The notes beneath the pieces are model-generated. The model saw nothing but the letters and a program-made list of their open reading frames with translations, ran no database searches and had not been told where the DNA came from. From the NCBI RefSeq assembly GCF_900090305.1, contig NZ_LT607751.1, forward strand, positions 682,001-746,000: a stretch of 64,000 nt of DNA, given 5' to 3'. Every line of letters begins with the position of its first letter. Positions within the stretch are counted from its first letter, which is position 1. Below, in pieces: positions 26,100 through 34,372 of this stretch. Both the position numbers and the translations under genes were made by a program. The DNA is from Micromonospora siamensis (GTDB taxonomy: Bacteria; Actinomycetota; Actinomycetes; Mycobacteriales; Micromonosporaceae).

Positions 26100-28301
26100 A
26101 TGGGCAGCGTCCAGATCGTCACCACGATCCTCGCGGCCGCCATCACCGCCGTGGCGGTGTGGTTGGCGGTACGAGCCGTCATGAAGATGACGGCCGTCAT
26201 CCGGCTCGGGCAGCCGGCGCCGGAGCGGTTCGGCGACAAGGGCACCCGCACGAAGACCATGCTGGTCGAGACCGCCGGTCACACCCGCATGCTGAAGTGG
26301 AGCGTGGTCGGGGCGGCGCACTGGACCGTGATGGTCGGCTTCATCGTGCTGTCCCTGCTGGTTCTCGAGGCGTACTTCGAGGTCGTCACCCCGAGCGGTG
26401 GGCTGCCGGTCGTCGGGCACTGGACGATCTTCGGCTTGGTCACCGAGTGGATCGGGATCCTCGGCCTGATCGGCATCGTGGTGCTGATGGCCATCCGGCT
26501 GCGCAACCGGCCCACCCGTCCCGGCGGGCGTTCCCGGTTCACCGGCTCGACGATGTGGCAGGGCTACTTCGTCGAGTGGATCGTGCTGCTGGTCCTGATC
26601 TTCGGCTTCGTGATCCGGGGCTTCAAGGTCGCCACCGACCACTTCGAGTACCCGGCCTGGGCCACCCCGCTCAGCCACGCGGTCGGCGCGGTGCTGCCGG
26701 CCTGGCAGGACGGCGCGAGCATCGCCGCGCTCATCAAGATCATGATCTCGATGACCTGGCTCATCGTGATCTCGCTGAACGTCACCATGGGCGTCGCCTG
26801 GCACCGCTTCCTGGCCTTCCCCAACATCTTCTTCAAGCGCGACCCGGCCAAGCCGGCCGGCTCCGGCCTGGGCCCGCTGCGCCCGATGATGAGCGAGGGC
26901 AAGCCGCTCGACTTCGAGGAGGCCGACCCGGAGAAGGACCAGTTCGGCGTCGCCCAGGTCGAGCAGTTCAGCTGGAAGGGCCTGCTGGACTTCAGCACCT
27001 GCACCGAGTGCGGTCGCTGCCAGTCGCAGTGCCCGGCCTGGAACACCGGCAAGCCGCTGTCGCCCAAGCTGCTCGTGCTCAGCCTCCGCGACCACGCGTA
27101 CGCCAAGGCGCCGTACCTGCTGGCCGGCGGCGGCAAGGACCTGACCGGCGAGGAGAAGGCCACCGAGGCGCAGCTCGCCCACCTGGACGTGCTGACCCTG
27201 GCCGAGTCGAACAAGCCGCTGATCGGCACCGCCGAGGAGGGCGGGATCATCGACCCCGACGTCCTCTGGTCCTGCACCACCTGCGGCGCCTGCGTCGAGC
27301 AGTGCCCGGTCGACATCGAGCACGTCGACCACATCGTCGACATGCGCCGCTACCAGGTGCTGATCGAGTCGAGCTTCCCCTCCGAGGCCGGCGTCATGCT
27401 GCGCAACCTGGAGAACAAGGGCAACCCGTGGGGCGCCCCGCAGAACACCCGCGAGGACTGGACCAAGGGCCTGGACTTCGAGGTGCCGCAGGTCGGCGAG
27501 GTCGAGGACTTCGAGTACCTCTTCTGGGTCGGCTGCGCCGGCGCGTTCGAGGACCGGGCGAAGAAGACCACCCGCGCGGTCGCCACGCTGCTCAACGAGG
27601 CCGGCGTCTCCTTCGCCATCCTCGGCGAGGGCGAGACCTGCTCCGGCGACCCGGCCCGCCGGATCGGCAACGAGTTCGTCTTCCAGATGCTCGCCCAGCA
27701 GAACGTCGAGACCCTGAACGAGGCGTTCGAGGGCCGGGAGAAGGCCAAGCGCAAGATCGTGGCCACCTGCCCGCACTGCTTCAACACCCTGGGCAACGAG
27801 TACGGCCAGCTCGGCGGCGAGTTCGAGGTGGTCCACCACACCCAGCTCCTGGCCCACCTGATCAGCACCGGCAAGCTCACCCCGGTCCAGCCGGTCGACG
27901 GCGGTGTGACCTACCACGACCCGTGCTACCTGGGCCGGCACAACCGGGTCTTCGCGGCCCCGCGTGAGGTTCTCGGGGACGCCATCAAGGGCGAGATCAC
28001 CGAGATGCCGCGCAACAGCGAGCGCTCCTTCTGCTGCGGCGCCGGCGGTGCCCGGATGTGGATGGAGGAGAAGATCGGCAAGCGGATCAACGTGGACCGG
28101 GTCGAGGAGGCCATGTCCACGGGGGCGAAGACGGTCGCCGTCGGCTGCCCGTTCTGCTCGACGATGCTCAACGACGGGGTCAACGGCAAGGGCGCCGGCG
28201 AGCAGGTCGAGGTGGTGGACGTGGCAAGCGTGCTGCTCCGCTCGGTGAAGCCGGAGGGCGCCCCGGGCGACGAGAAGGAGACCGCGCCGGTCGCCGGCTG
28301 A
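26100..28301 (+). CDS. EtfD-like membrane Fe-S oxidoreductase (two 4Fe-4S motifs, two CCG domains)
   Basis: This is a 733-residue protein. Its N-terminal half has about five membrane spans (starting at residues 4-24), then two ferredoxin motifs: Cys301, 304, 307, 311 (CTECGRCQSQCP) and Cys392, 395, 398, 402 (CTTCGACVEQCP). Two cysteine-rich CCG domains follow (ATCPHCFNTLGNEYG; YHDPCYLGRHNRVF; FCCGAGGARMW). This is the architecture of mycobacterial EtfD (Rv0338c), which passes electrons from acyl-CoA dehydrogenases via ETF to menaquinone, and also of HdrD-type reductases. I infer the EtfD role from architecture. The shared operator with the acyl-CoA dehydrogenase gene strengthens it. It appears monocistronic, with its own terminator. 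Confidence 0.88.
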   Translation: MGSVQIVTTILAAAITAVAVWLAVRAVMKMTAVIRLGQPAPERFGDKGTRTKTMLVETAGHTRMLKWSVVGAAHWTVMVGFIVLSLLVLEAYFEVVTPSGGLPVVGHWTIFGLVTEWIGILGLIGIVVLMAIRLRNRPTRPGGRSRFTGSTMWQGYFVEWIVLLVLIFGFVIRGFKVATDHFEYPAWATPLSHAVGAVLPAWQDGASIAALIKIMISMTWLIVISLNVTMGVAWHRFLAFPNIFFKRDPAKPAGSGLGPLRPMMSEGKPLDFEEADPEKDQFGVAQVEQFSWKGLLDFSTCTECGRCQSQCPAWNTGKPLSPKLLVLSLRDHAYAKAPYLLAGGGKDLTGEEKATEAQLAHLDVLTLAESNKPLIGTAEEGGIIDPDVLWSCTTCGACVEQCPVDIEHVDHIVDMRRYQVLIESSFPSEAGVMLRNLENKGNPWGAPQNTREDWTKGLDFEVPQVGEVEDFEYLFWVGCAGAFEDRAKKTTRAVATLLNEAGVSFAILGEGETCSGDPARRIGNEFVFQMLAQQNVETLNEAFEGREKAKRKIVATCPHCFNTLGNEYGQLGGEFEVVHHTQLLAHLISTGKLTPVQPVDGGVTYHDPCYLGRHNRVFAAPREVLGDAIKGEITEMPRNSERSFCCGAGGARMWMEEKIGKRINVDRVEEAMSTGAKTVAVGCPFCSTMLNDGVNGKGAGEQVEVVDVASVLLRSVKPEGAPGDEKETAPVAG

Positions 28302-28328
28302 GGTCGTACCCACGCTAATCGGAACTGA

Positions 28329-28365
28329 CGACGGCGGCGGCACCCACGAGGTGCCGCCGCCGTCG
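28329..28365 (+). terminator. Perfect 16-bp hairpin terminator
   Basis: CGACGGCGGCGGCACC and its exact complement enclose CACGA, 27 nt beyond the stop of the EtfD-like gene. The CNNM gene downstream must therefore have its own start signal or read-through. Confidence 0.85.
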
Positions 28366-28426
28366 GGCTTCCCGGCAGGGTCGTGCGAGAATCCCCGTCA
28401 TCGACGGTCTGCTGCTCGGCGCGCTG

Positions 28427-29734
28427 TTGCCCCTGGTCGGCTTCGTGCTGCTGACCGCCGGCAACGCGTTCTTCGTCGCGGCCGAGTTCGCCCTGGTGAC
28501 GGTGGACCGTGCGGAGATCGACAGGCGGGCGGGCGAGGGCGACGGCCGGGCCGCCACCGTACGCCGGGCGTTGCACCACCTCTCCTTCCAGCTCTCCGGC
28601 GCGCAGCTGGGCATCACCATCACCGCGCTGCTGACCGGTTACCTGGCCGAGCCGGCGCTGGCCCGGCTCTTCGGTCCGCTGCTGCGCCCGGTGGGCGGCG
28701 CCGAGCGGTTCACCCCGTTGCTGGCCCTGGCGCTGGCCACCCTGATCTCGATGCTCTTCGGTGAGCTGGTGCCGAAGAACGCGGCGTTGGCCCGGCCGAT
28801 GCCGGCCGCACTGGCCACCGCCGGCCCGATGCACGCCTTCTCCCGGACCTTCGGCTGGCTGATCCGGGGCCTGAACGACTCGGCGAACCGGCTGGTCCGG
28901 CAGCTGGGCGTGGAGCCGCAGGAGGAGCTGGCGAGCGCCCGCTCGCCGGAGGAGTTGGGGCTGCTGGCGGCCATCTCGGCCCGGGCCGGGGCGCTGCCGC
29001 CGGACACCGCGATGCTGCTGCGCCGGACCATCCGCTTCGGCGACAAGCGGGCCGCGGAGGCGATGACCCCGCGGGTCGACGTGATCGCGCTGCGGGCCAC
29101 CGCCACCGTGGCCGAGCTGCTCGACCTGTCGCAGGAGACCGGCCGGACCCGCTTCCCGGTGTACGAGGAGACCCTGGACCTGGTCACCGGGGTGGCCGGG
29201 GTGCCGGACGCGCTCGGCGTCCCACCGGCCCGGCGGGAGTCGACCACCGTGGCGGCGGTCGCCCGGGAACCGGTGTACGTGCCGGAGAGCCTGGACCTGG
29301 ACGGGGTGCTGGCGGCGCTCAAGGCGGCCGGCGCCGACCTGGCGATCGTGGTCGACGAGTACGGCGGCACGGACGGCGTGGTGACCGTCGAGGACCTGGT
29401 GGAGGAGCTGGTCGGGGAGATCGCCGACGAGTTCGACCCGGCGGCGGTGGACGACGCGCACGCGGCGGAGCTGACCGTGCCGGGGGGCGAGCGGACGCTG
29501 CTGGTGGACGGGGTGCTGCGCTCCGACGAGCTGGCCGAGCAGACCGGCTTCCGGCTGCCCGAGGGCCCGTACGAGACCCTCGCCGGATGGCTGATGGCCC
29601 GGCTGGGTCACATCCCGATCGCCGGCGAGGCGGTGGAGGACGGCGGGTACGAGTTCACCGTCGTCGAGGTGGAGCGGCACCGGATCGAGCAGGTCCGGGT
29701 GGTCCGCCCGGAGGAGCCGGCCGACGATGAGTGA
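28427..29734 (+). CDS. CNNM/CorC-type hemolysin-family protein with DUF21, CBS and transporter-associated domains
   Basis: The 435-residue membrane protein has a DUF21/CNNM transmembrane domain (about 1-185: VLLTAGNAFFVAAEFALVTV; QLGITITALLTGYLAEPAL), a CBS pair (about 205-325, AEAMTPRVDVIAL; DLAIVVDEYGGTDGVVTVED) and a C-terminal CorC_HlyC domain (about 345-425). Relatives are Mg2+ or Co2+ efflux/uptake proteins, regulated by nucleotides at the CBS pair; despite the name they are not toxins. No ATG or GTG is available in frame near the N-terminus. I give the TTG at 28427, but CTG at 28409 or 28412 would restore a more complete first span. It overlaps the next paralogue by 8 nt. Confidence 0.88.
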   Translation: MPLVGFVLLTAGNAFFVAAEFALVTVDRAEIDRRAGEGDGRAATVRRALHHLSFQLSGAQLGITITALLTGYLAEPALARLFGPLLRPVGGAERFTPLLALALATLISMLFGELVPKNAALARPMPAALATAGPMHAFSRTFGWLIRGLNDSANRLVRQLGVEPQEELASARSPEELGLLAAISARAGALPPDTAMLLRRTIRFGDKRAAEAMTPRVDVIALRATATVAELLDLSQETGRTRFPVYEETLDLVTGVAGVPDALGVPPARRESTTVAAVAREPVYVPESLDLDGVLAALKAAGADLAIVVDEYGGTDGVVTVEDLVEELVGEIADEFDPAAVDDAHAAELTVPGGERTLLVDGVLRSDELAEQTGFRLPEGPYETLAGWLMARLGHIPIAGEAVEDGGYEFTVVEVERHRIEQVRVVRPEEPADDE

Positions 29735-30728
29735 ACTGCTGGTCACGGTCGTGCTGCTGCTCGGCAACGCCTTCTTCGTGGGCAGCGAGTTCGCGCTGAT
29801 CGCCTCCCGCCGGACGGTGATCGAGCCGCTCGCCGCCACCTCGAAGCGGGCCCGGTGGGCGTTGTCGGCGATGAACCAGATCCCGCTGATGATCGCCGGC
29901 GCGCAGCTGGGCATCACCATCTGCTCGCTGGGCCTGGGCGCGATCGCGGAGCCGGCGCTGGCGCACCTGCTGGAGCCGGCGTTCACCCTGGTCCGGCTAC
30001 CGGAGGGCGCGGTGCATCCGGTGGCCTTCCTGATCGCCCTGGGTGTGGTGGTCTTCCTGCACACCGTGGTCGGCGAGATGGTGCCGAAGAACATCACCCT
30101 GGCCGGGCCGGAGCCGTCGGCGCTCTGGCTGGGGCCGGCGATGCTGGCGTTCTGCCTGGCCACCAAGCCGTTGCTGCTGGCGATGAAGTGGGCGGCCCGG
30201 CGGGTGCTGCGGTTCTGGGGGATCGAGGCGACGGACGCGGTGAAGACGGTCTTCACCGCCGAGGAGTTGGCCGGGCTGGTGTCGCAGGCGCGTACCGAGG
30301 GGCTGCTGGACGCGGAGGAGCACGCCCGGATCACCGGTGCCCTCGCGCTGCACAGCCGGACGGCGGCGGACGCGTTGCAGCCCTGGTCGACGGTGACCAC
30401 GGTGGCCGAGGACGTCTCGCCCGCGTCGCTGGAGGTGCTGGCCACCCGGACCGGCCGGTCCCGCTTCCCGGTGGTGCAGCGGGCCAGCCGCCGGGTGCTG
30501 GGGTTCGTGCACGTCAAGGACGTGCTGGGCTATTCGGGGGCGAGCCGGCGGGCGCCGGTTCCGGTGGAGGTGTACCGGCCGCTGGCGGTGGTGCCGCCGG
30601 ACCGTACGCTGGCCGATCTGCTGCTCGCGATGCGCCGTGAGCGGCGGCACATGGTGCTGGTGAGCGACGGTCGCCGGCCCCTCGGAGTGGTGACGCTGGA
30701 CGATGTATTGACGGCTATCGTTGGCTAG
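29727..30728 (+). CDS. Second CNNM/CorC-type hemolysin-family protein, lacking the C-terminal domain
   Basis: This 333-residue paralogue of the upstream gene has a DUF21/CNNM domain (about 1-190, LLLGNAFFVGSEFALIASRR; AQLGITICSLGLGAIAEPAL) and a CBS pair (about 205-333, ending LGVVTLDDVLTAIVG). It ends after the CBS pair, so the CorC_HlyC domain of its partner is missing. Tandem long and short CNNM genes are common in actinobacteria and may form a heteromer. The ATG lies 8 nt inside the preceding gene, indicating coupled translation. The ion is probably Mg2+ or another divalent metal (family knowledge). Confidence 0.88.
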   Translation: MSELLVTVVLLLGNAFFVGSEFALIASRRTVIEPLAATSKRARWALSAMNQIPLMIAGAQLGITICSLGLGAIAEPALAHLLEPAFTLVRLPEGAVHPVAFLIALGVVVFLHTVVGEMVPKNITLAGPEPSALWLGPAMLAFCLATKPLLLAMKWAARRVLRFWGIEATDAVKTVFTAEELAGLVSQARTEGLLDAEEHARITGALALHSRTAADALQPWSTVTTVAEDVSPASLEVLATRTGRSRFPVVQRASRRVLGFVHVKDVLGYSGASRRAPVPVEVYRPLAVVPPDRTLADLLLAMRRERRHMVLVSDGRRPLGVVTLDDVLTAIVG

Positions 30729-30731
30729 GAA

Positions 30732-30752
30732 TTGCGTACCGTTGGTACGCAA
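30732..30752. terminator. Perfect 9-bp inverted repeat after the CNNM pair
   Basis: TTGCGTACC-GTT-GGTACGCAA starts 4 nt after the stop codon. It reads best as a terminator for the CNNM operon, but since it lies about 35 nt upstream of the next -35 it could also be an operator. Confidence 0.5.
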
Positions 30753-30787
30753 GCCGTTGCGCAGCGGTGACGGTGAAATGGCCCGTC

Positions 30788-30816
30788 TTGATTCCATCCC
30801 GAGCCTTCCCTAATGT
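30788..30816 (+). promoter_or_regulatory. Predicted housekeeping promoter of first NlpC/P60 gene
   Basis: TTGATT (30788-30793) and TAATGT (30811-30816) are separated by 17 nt, a close match to the actinobacterial major-sigma consensus. The predicted start near 30823 gives a leader of about 75 nt with no riboswitch signature. Confidence 0.6.
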
Positions 30817-30901
30817 GGGGCACCGACCGCTGTGGTCGTCGGCCTCGGACCTTCCCCTCACGAGGCGCCCGGCGGAAGCTCGCAAAAAGGAGTCGGTGCC
30901 G

Positions 30902-31909
30902 GTGGCTACCATGCCCCCACATCGTCACGCGCCCGTCCGGTTCGCCGGCCACGGGCGCTCGCGACGGGTCGTCCACCGTCTGATCGCCGTCCTGGCGGCA
31001 GTGTTCGTCGGCGCGGGAATGCTCACCGCCCCCGCGCACGCCGCCCCCTCGGTGGACGAGATCGAGGCCGCGATCGACAAGCAGTGGGAGCAGCTCGAAC
31101 CGACCATCGAGCAGTACAACGATGTCCGGTCCAAGCTGCGGGTGAACCGCAAGAAGTCCAAGGAGCTGGAGAAGAAGATCCAGCCCTTGGCCCTGGAGAG
31201 CGAACTGGCCATGGGCCGGATCGGCGAGCTGGCCTCCCAGCACTACATGACCGGTCCCACGGTCGAGGCCGGCGCGCTGCTGGCCGACATCAAGCCGGGT
31301 GACCTGGCCGAGCAGCTCACCATCCTGGATCGGCTCGCCGCGCACGAGCGCAAGCAGATCGCCGGCGTCCTCGCCGTCCGGGACAAGTACTCCGCCGAGA
31401 AGAAGAAGCTCGACCAGCTGATCGCCGACCAGGTCGAGAAGGAGGCCCTGCTGGCCGCCAAGAAGAAGCAGATCGACGCCGAGATCAAGCGGCTCAAGGC
31501 GTCGATGCCGAAGACCGTGGTCAGCGTCGCCGGCTGCCCGACCATCGAGGGCGTGGTCGCCCAGGCGGCCCGGACCGCCATCGAGACCGCCTGCAAGCAG
31601 GTCGGCGACCCGTACGTCTGGGGCGCCACCGGGCCGAACTCCTTCGACTGCTCGGGCCTGACCCAGTACGCCTACAAGAAAGCCGGGATCTACCTGACCC
31701 ACTTCACCGGCGCGCAGTGGAACGAGGGCCGGTCGGTGTCCCGCTCCGAGGCGCGCCCCGGCGACCTGGTCTTCTTCTTCAGTGACCTGCACCACGTCGG
31801 GCTCTATCTGGGCAACGGCATCATGGTGCACGCCCCCAGAACCGGTAAGCCGGTGCAGGTCAGCAGCATCAACAACATGCCGGTGGCCGGCTTCCGCCGG
31901 GTCACCTGA
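30902..31909 (+). CDS. Secreted NlpC/P60 peptidoglycan endopeptidase
   Basis: The precursor of about 335 residues has a signal peptide (VVHRLIAVLAAVFVGAG, cleavage after AHA), a long charged coiled-coil region (about 55-205, SVDEIEAAIDKQWEQLEPTI) and a C-terminal NlpC/P60 domain. Catalytic Cys250 (FDCSGL) and His298 (HHVGLYLG) are present, followed by a third polar residue near MVHAP. It cleaves stem peptides in the wall, like mycobacterial RipA or Streptomyces SwlA-type enzymes; the coiled coil may inhibit or localise it. The GTG at 30902 is 9 nt from AAGGAG; GTG at 30896 and ATG at 30911 are alternatives. Its paralogue lies at 34373. Confidence 0.9.
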   Translation: MATMPPHRHAPVRFAGHGRSRRVVHRLIAVLAAVFVGAGMLTAPAHAAPSVDEIEAAIDKQWEQLEPTIEQYNDVRSKLRVNRKKSKELEKKIQPLALESELAMGRIGELASQHYMTGPTVEAGALLADIKPGDLAEQLTILDRLAAHERKQIAGVLAVRDKYSAEKKKLDQLIADQVEKEALLAAKKKQIDAEIKRLKASMPKTVVSVAGCPTIEGVVAQAARTAIETACKQVGDPYVWGATGPNSFDCSGLTQYAYKKAGIYLTHFTGAQWNEGRSVSRSEARPGDLVFFFSDLHHVGLYLGNGIMVHAPRTGKPVQVSSINNMPVAGFRRVT

Positions 31910-31925
31910 CAGGTTCCGGAACAAC

Positions 31926-31959
31926 ACGAAGGGCCCCGACATTCGTCGGGGCCCTTCGT
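31926..31959. terminator. Perfect 15-bp hairpin terminator
   Basis: ACGAAGGGCCCCGAC / GTCGGGGCCCTTCGT around loop ATTC lies between the convergent NlpC/P60 and amidase genes and can serve both. Confidence 0.85.
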
Positions 31960-31967
31960 CGTCGGCC

Positions 31968-34004
31968 CTACTCCGGTCCGCCGACCGAGGCCGGCAGGAT
32001 GAGCACGTCGTCGAGGTTGGCGTACATCACCCGGTGGCCGAACTGGAGCTGCACGTACCGGTTGTCGCCACGGACCACCGTCCGGTCACCAGGCGCCGAA
32101 CCGTCGAACGACACGGCCCGGTAGTACTCACCCGGCAGGATGCCGCCGAGGGCGTACCGCTGGCCGGCGGGGAAGGTGTACTGGAGCGGCGAGATGCTCT
32201 GGTAGGGGATCTCGGCGGGGTAGGCGGCCCGCTCCGGGTAGGCCCGCCCGTACACCGGGATGGTGGTCTTTCCGGGCTTCGGGGTCACCACGAAGCCGTG
32301 CGTCCACTTTGCGGTGGGCGCCGAGGCCGGGTTGTGGAACCACGCCTTCTGGCCGAGGTACCAGATGGCCGTCCAGTCGCCCTCGATGCCGGCCAGGGCG
32401 TACGTCTGACCGGCCGAGACGCGGGCGCCGTGGTCGGAGACGTACATGGTGTCGGGTGTCCCGTCCGGGCGCAGCCCCGGGTCGTTGACCAGCGGCGCGG
32501 CGAGGCTCGGCGCGGTACGCAGGATCACCGAGGACGACCCGCGCAGCGGGCAGGGTGCGGCCGGCGGGGTCGGCTTCGGCACACCGGGCGGCTGCTGGTT
32601 GCAACCGGTGAAGGCCGGCTGGTTGGTGGCGAAGTCCGGGTCGATGGTGACGAGGCCGGTGTGCGGGGTGCCGGTCGAGCGGAACGGCGCCTTCATCAGG
32701 TCGAAGTAGTGCGACCAGTCCCAGTACGGCCCCGGGTCCCAGTGCATGCCGCGTACCGTGCCGGCGGTGGTGCCGGGGACGTTGTCGTGGCCGATGATGT
32801 GCTGGCGGTCCAGCGGGATCTGGAAACGCAGCGCCAGGTGCCGGACCAGCTTGGCCGACGTCCGGTACATCGCCTCGGTGTACCAGGTGCCGTGCCCGGC
32901 GAAGCCCTCGTGCTCGATGCCGATGGACTTGGCGTTGACGTACCAGTTGCCGGCGTGCCAGCCGACGTCCTTGGCCTTGATGTGCTGGGCGACGTAGCCG
33001 TCGACCGAGCGCAGCGTGTAGTGCCAGCCGAGGTAGGTCACCGTCTGGACCAGCTTCACGCTCGGGCCGAAGTAGCCCTCGGTGTCGTGGATGACGATGT
33101 ACTCGATCTTCTGCTGGGACGGCCGGTTGCCGATGTCGTGGTTGCCGTAGTCGCCCGCGGCCGGCCCGTACTGCCCGTAGGGCGCGGGGACCCACTCGCA
33201 GGCCAGCCGGACCGGGCACTCCAGACCGTCCGGCCGCTCGGCGCGGCGCAGCCCCAGCCGGTGCAGCCCCGACTCGTCCGGCGTGACGGCGGTGGCGGCG
33301 AGGTCGACCCGCTGACCGTCGTCGGTGGTCCGGGCCGCACCGAGGCCGATCTGGTCGTACACCTCGTCGGCGAAGGCCGCCGCGGCGTCCTCGGTGTCCG
33401 CGCCGGAGTACCGGGCCACCGCGGCGTACCAGGCCGCGGGGTCGCCGCCGGCGCCGACCGGCCCGCCCAGCTCCTTCTGGTACGACGCGAGCAGCGCCGC
33501 GCCACCGCGGATGTTGGCGCTCGCGTCGGTGCGCAGGACCTCCACGGGGAGGCCGGTGAGCGCGGCGGCGGCGTCGACGGTCTGCAGGGACGCCCGGGGC
33601 AGCGCGTCGCCGGCGGGTGCGGCGGCGACGGCCGGGTCCAGGGTGAGCGGGCGGGAGTCGTCGCCGCGCGGGTCCTCGTCGGTGTCCACGTGGGCGCTGG
33701 ACGGGGTCGACGCGACCTGCTCGGCGTCGGTGAGGTGCATCGGGCCGTAGCCGCCGCTGGTGCTCGGTTGCCCGGCGTGGGTGTCCCACCGGGACTCCAG
33801 GTAGGAGACGCCGAGCAGGACGGTCTCCGGGACGCCGTACTCGGCCGCTGCCGCGGCGTACTGCTGCTGCCGGTCGCCGGGTTCGGCGGCCGCGTCGGTG
33901 CGGGGTGCGGCGGTGGTGGGGCCGCCGGCCACGAGGACGCTGGCCGCGGCGGCGGTGGCCGCCAGCAGCAGCCGTCTCCGTGTCGGGCCGGATGAGAGGT
34001 GCAT
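31968..34004 (-). CDS. Secreted N-acetylmuramoyl-L-alanine amidase (amidase_2)
   Basis: The 678-residue precursor has a twin-arginine-like signal (PTRRRLLLAATAAAASVLVA). A region of about 200 residues resembles transglycosylase-like or peptidoglycan-association folds (YGVPETVLLGVSYLESRWD). The amidase_2 domain (about 300-465) has zinc-ligand candidates in YIVIHDTEG, IIGHDNVPG and HWDPGPYWDW, and the catalytic Glu in SIGIEHEGF. The remaining 200 residues look like SH3-type repeats (TYALAGIEGDWTAIWYLGQK). It removes stem peptides from MurNAc. Lying between two NlpC/P60 genes, it forms a small wall-lysis locus. Confidence 0.9.
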   Translation of the reverse strand: MHLSSGPTRRRLLLAATAAAASVLVAGGPTTAAPRTDAAAEPGDRQQQYAAAAAEYGVPETVLLGVSYLESRWDTHAGQPSTSGGYGPMHLTDAEQVASTPSSAHVDTDEDPRGDDSRPLTLDPAVAAAPAGDALPRASLQTVDAAAALTGLPVEVLRTDASANIRGGAALLASYQKELGGPVGAGGDPAAWYAAVARYSGADTEDAAAAFADEVYDQIGLGAARTTDDGQRVDLAATAVTPDESGLHRLGLRRAERPDGLECPVRLACEWVPAPYGQYGPAAGDYGNHDIGNRPSQQKIEYIVIHDTEGYFGPSVKLVQTVTYLGWHYTLRSVDGYVAQHIKAKDVGWHAGNWYVNAKSIGIEHEGFAGHGTWYTEAMYRTSAKLVRHLALRFQIPLDRQHIIGHDNVPGTTAGTVRGMHWDPGPYWDWSHYFDLMKAPFRSTGTPHTGLVTIDPDFATNQPAFTGCNQQPPGVPKPTPPAAPCPLRGSSSVILRTAPSLAAPLVNDPGLRPDGTPDTMYVSDHGARVSAGQTYALAGIEGDWTAIWYLGQKAWFHNPASAPTAKWTHGFVVTPKPGKTTIPVYGRAYPERAAYPAEIPYQSISPLQYTFPAGQRYALGGILPGEYYRAVSFDGSAPGDRTVVRGDNRYVQLQFGHRVMYANLDDVLILPASVGGPE

Positions 34005-34150
34005 CGAACCTCCTGATCGCCGATGGTTGCCTGCTCCCTCACCCTCGCCGCTGCATGGGTTCCGGTCAATACCTTGCAGGAATATGGGTGTCTACGAAAA
34101 AAAGCTTCGGCAGTTGGCGGCCGGGTTGCCGCATCTGGCGGCGGGGCGGG

Positions 34151-34180
34151 TTGCGGACGGACAACGACGATCCCTAATCT
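34151..34180 (+). promoter_or_regulatory. Predicted promoter of the riboswitch-controlled hydrolase gene
   Basis: TTGCGG (34151-34156) and TAATCT (34175-34180), spacing 18, place transcription start near 34187, exactly where the riboswitch P1 helix begins. This agreement makes the promoter credible. The region 34005-34150 upstream carries only the amidase gene's unassigned promoter and a short A-rich run. Confidence 0.6.
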
Positions 34181-34187
34181 GATGAGT

Positions 34188-34353
34188 CGTCGACCGGTGC
34201 GCATCGCCCAACCCGGGCGGTGGCGGTCCGACACCGCCGAGTCGCCCGCGGGCGAGCCGGGGACCCAGGTACGCCGGGGTGAATCCGCAGCCACTGCGGT
34301 AGGGCGACCCCTTCCCGCCCGAACCCGTCAGCTAACCCGGTAGGCGGTCGACG
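34188..34353 (+). ncRNA. ydaO/yuaA-type c-di-AMP riboswitch
   Basis: The conserved core of the ydaO-yuaA class is readable in order: GAGCCGGGGACCCAGG (near 34254), GGGGTGAATCC (near 34276), GGTAGGGCGACCCCTTCCC, CGAACCCGTCAGCTAACC and CGGTAGGCGG. The P1 helix is a perfect 9 bp between CGTCGACCG (34188-34196) and CGGTCGACG (34345-34353). In actinobacteria this class binds cyclic di-AMP and usually switches off peptidoglycan hydrolase genes (RpfA, NlpC/P60). Here the GAAGGAG ribosome site begins 2 nt after P1, so control of translation initiation as well as transcription is possible. Confidence 0.92.
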
Positions 34354-34372
34354 TGAAGGAGTACGTCTCCCG

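Noticed and set aside
30816..30895. Leader of the first NlpC/P60 gene as a second c-di-AMP riboswitch
   Set aside because: None of the conserved ydaO motifs (GGTGAATCC, CAGCTAACC, GGTAGGCGG) is present.
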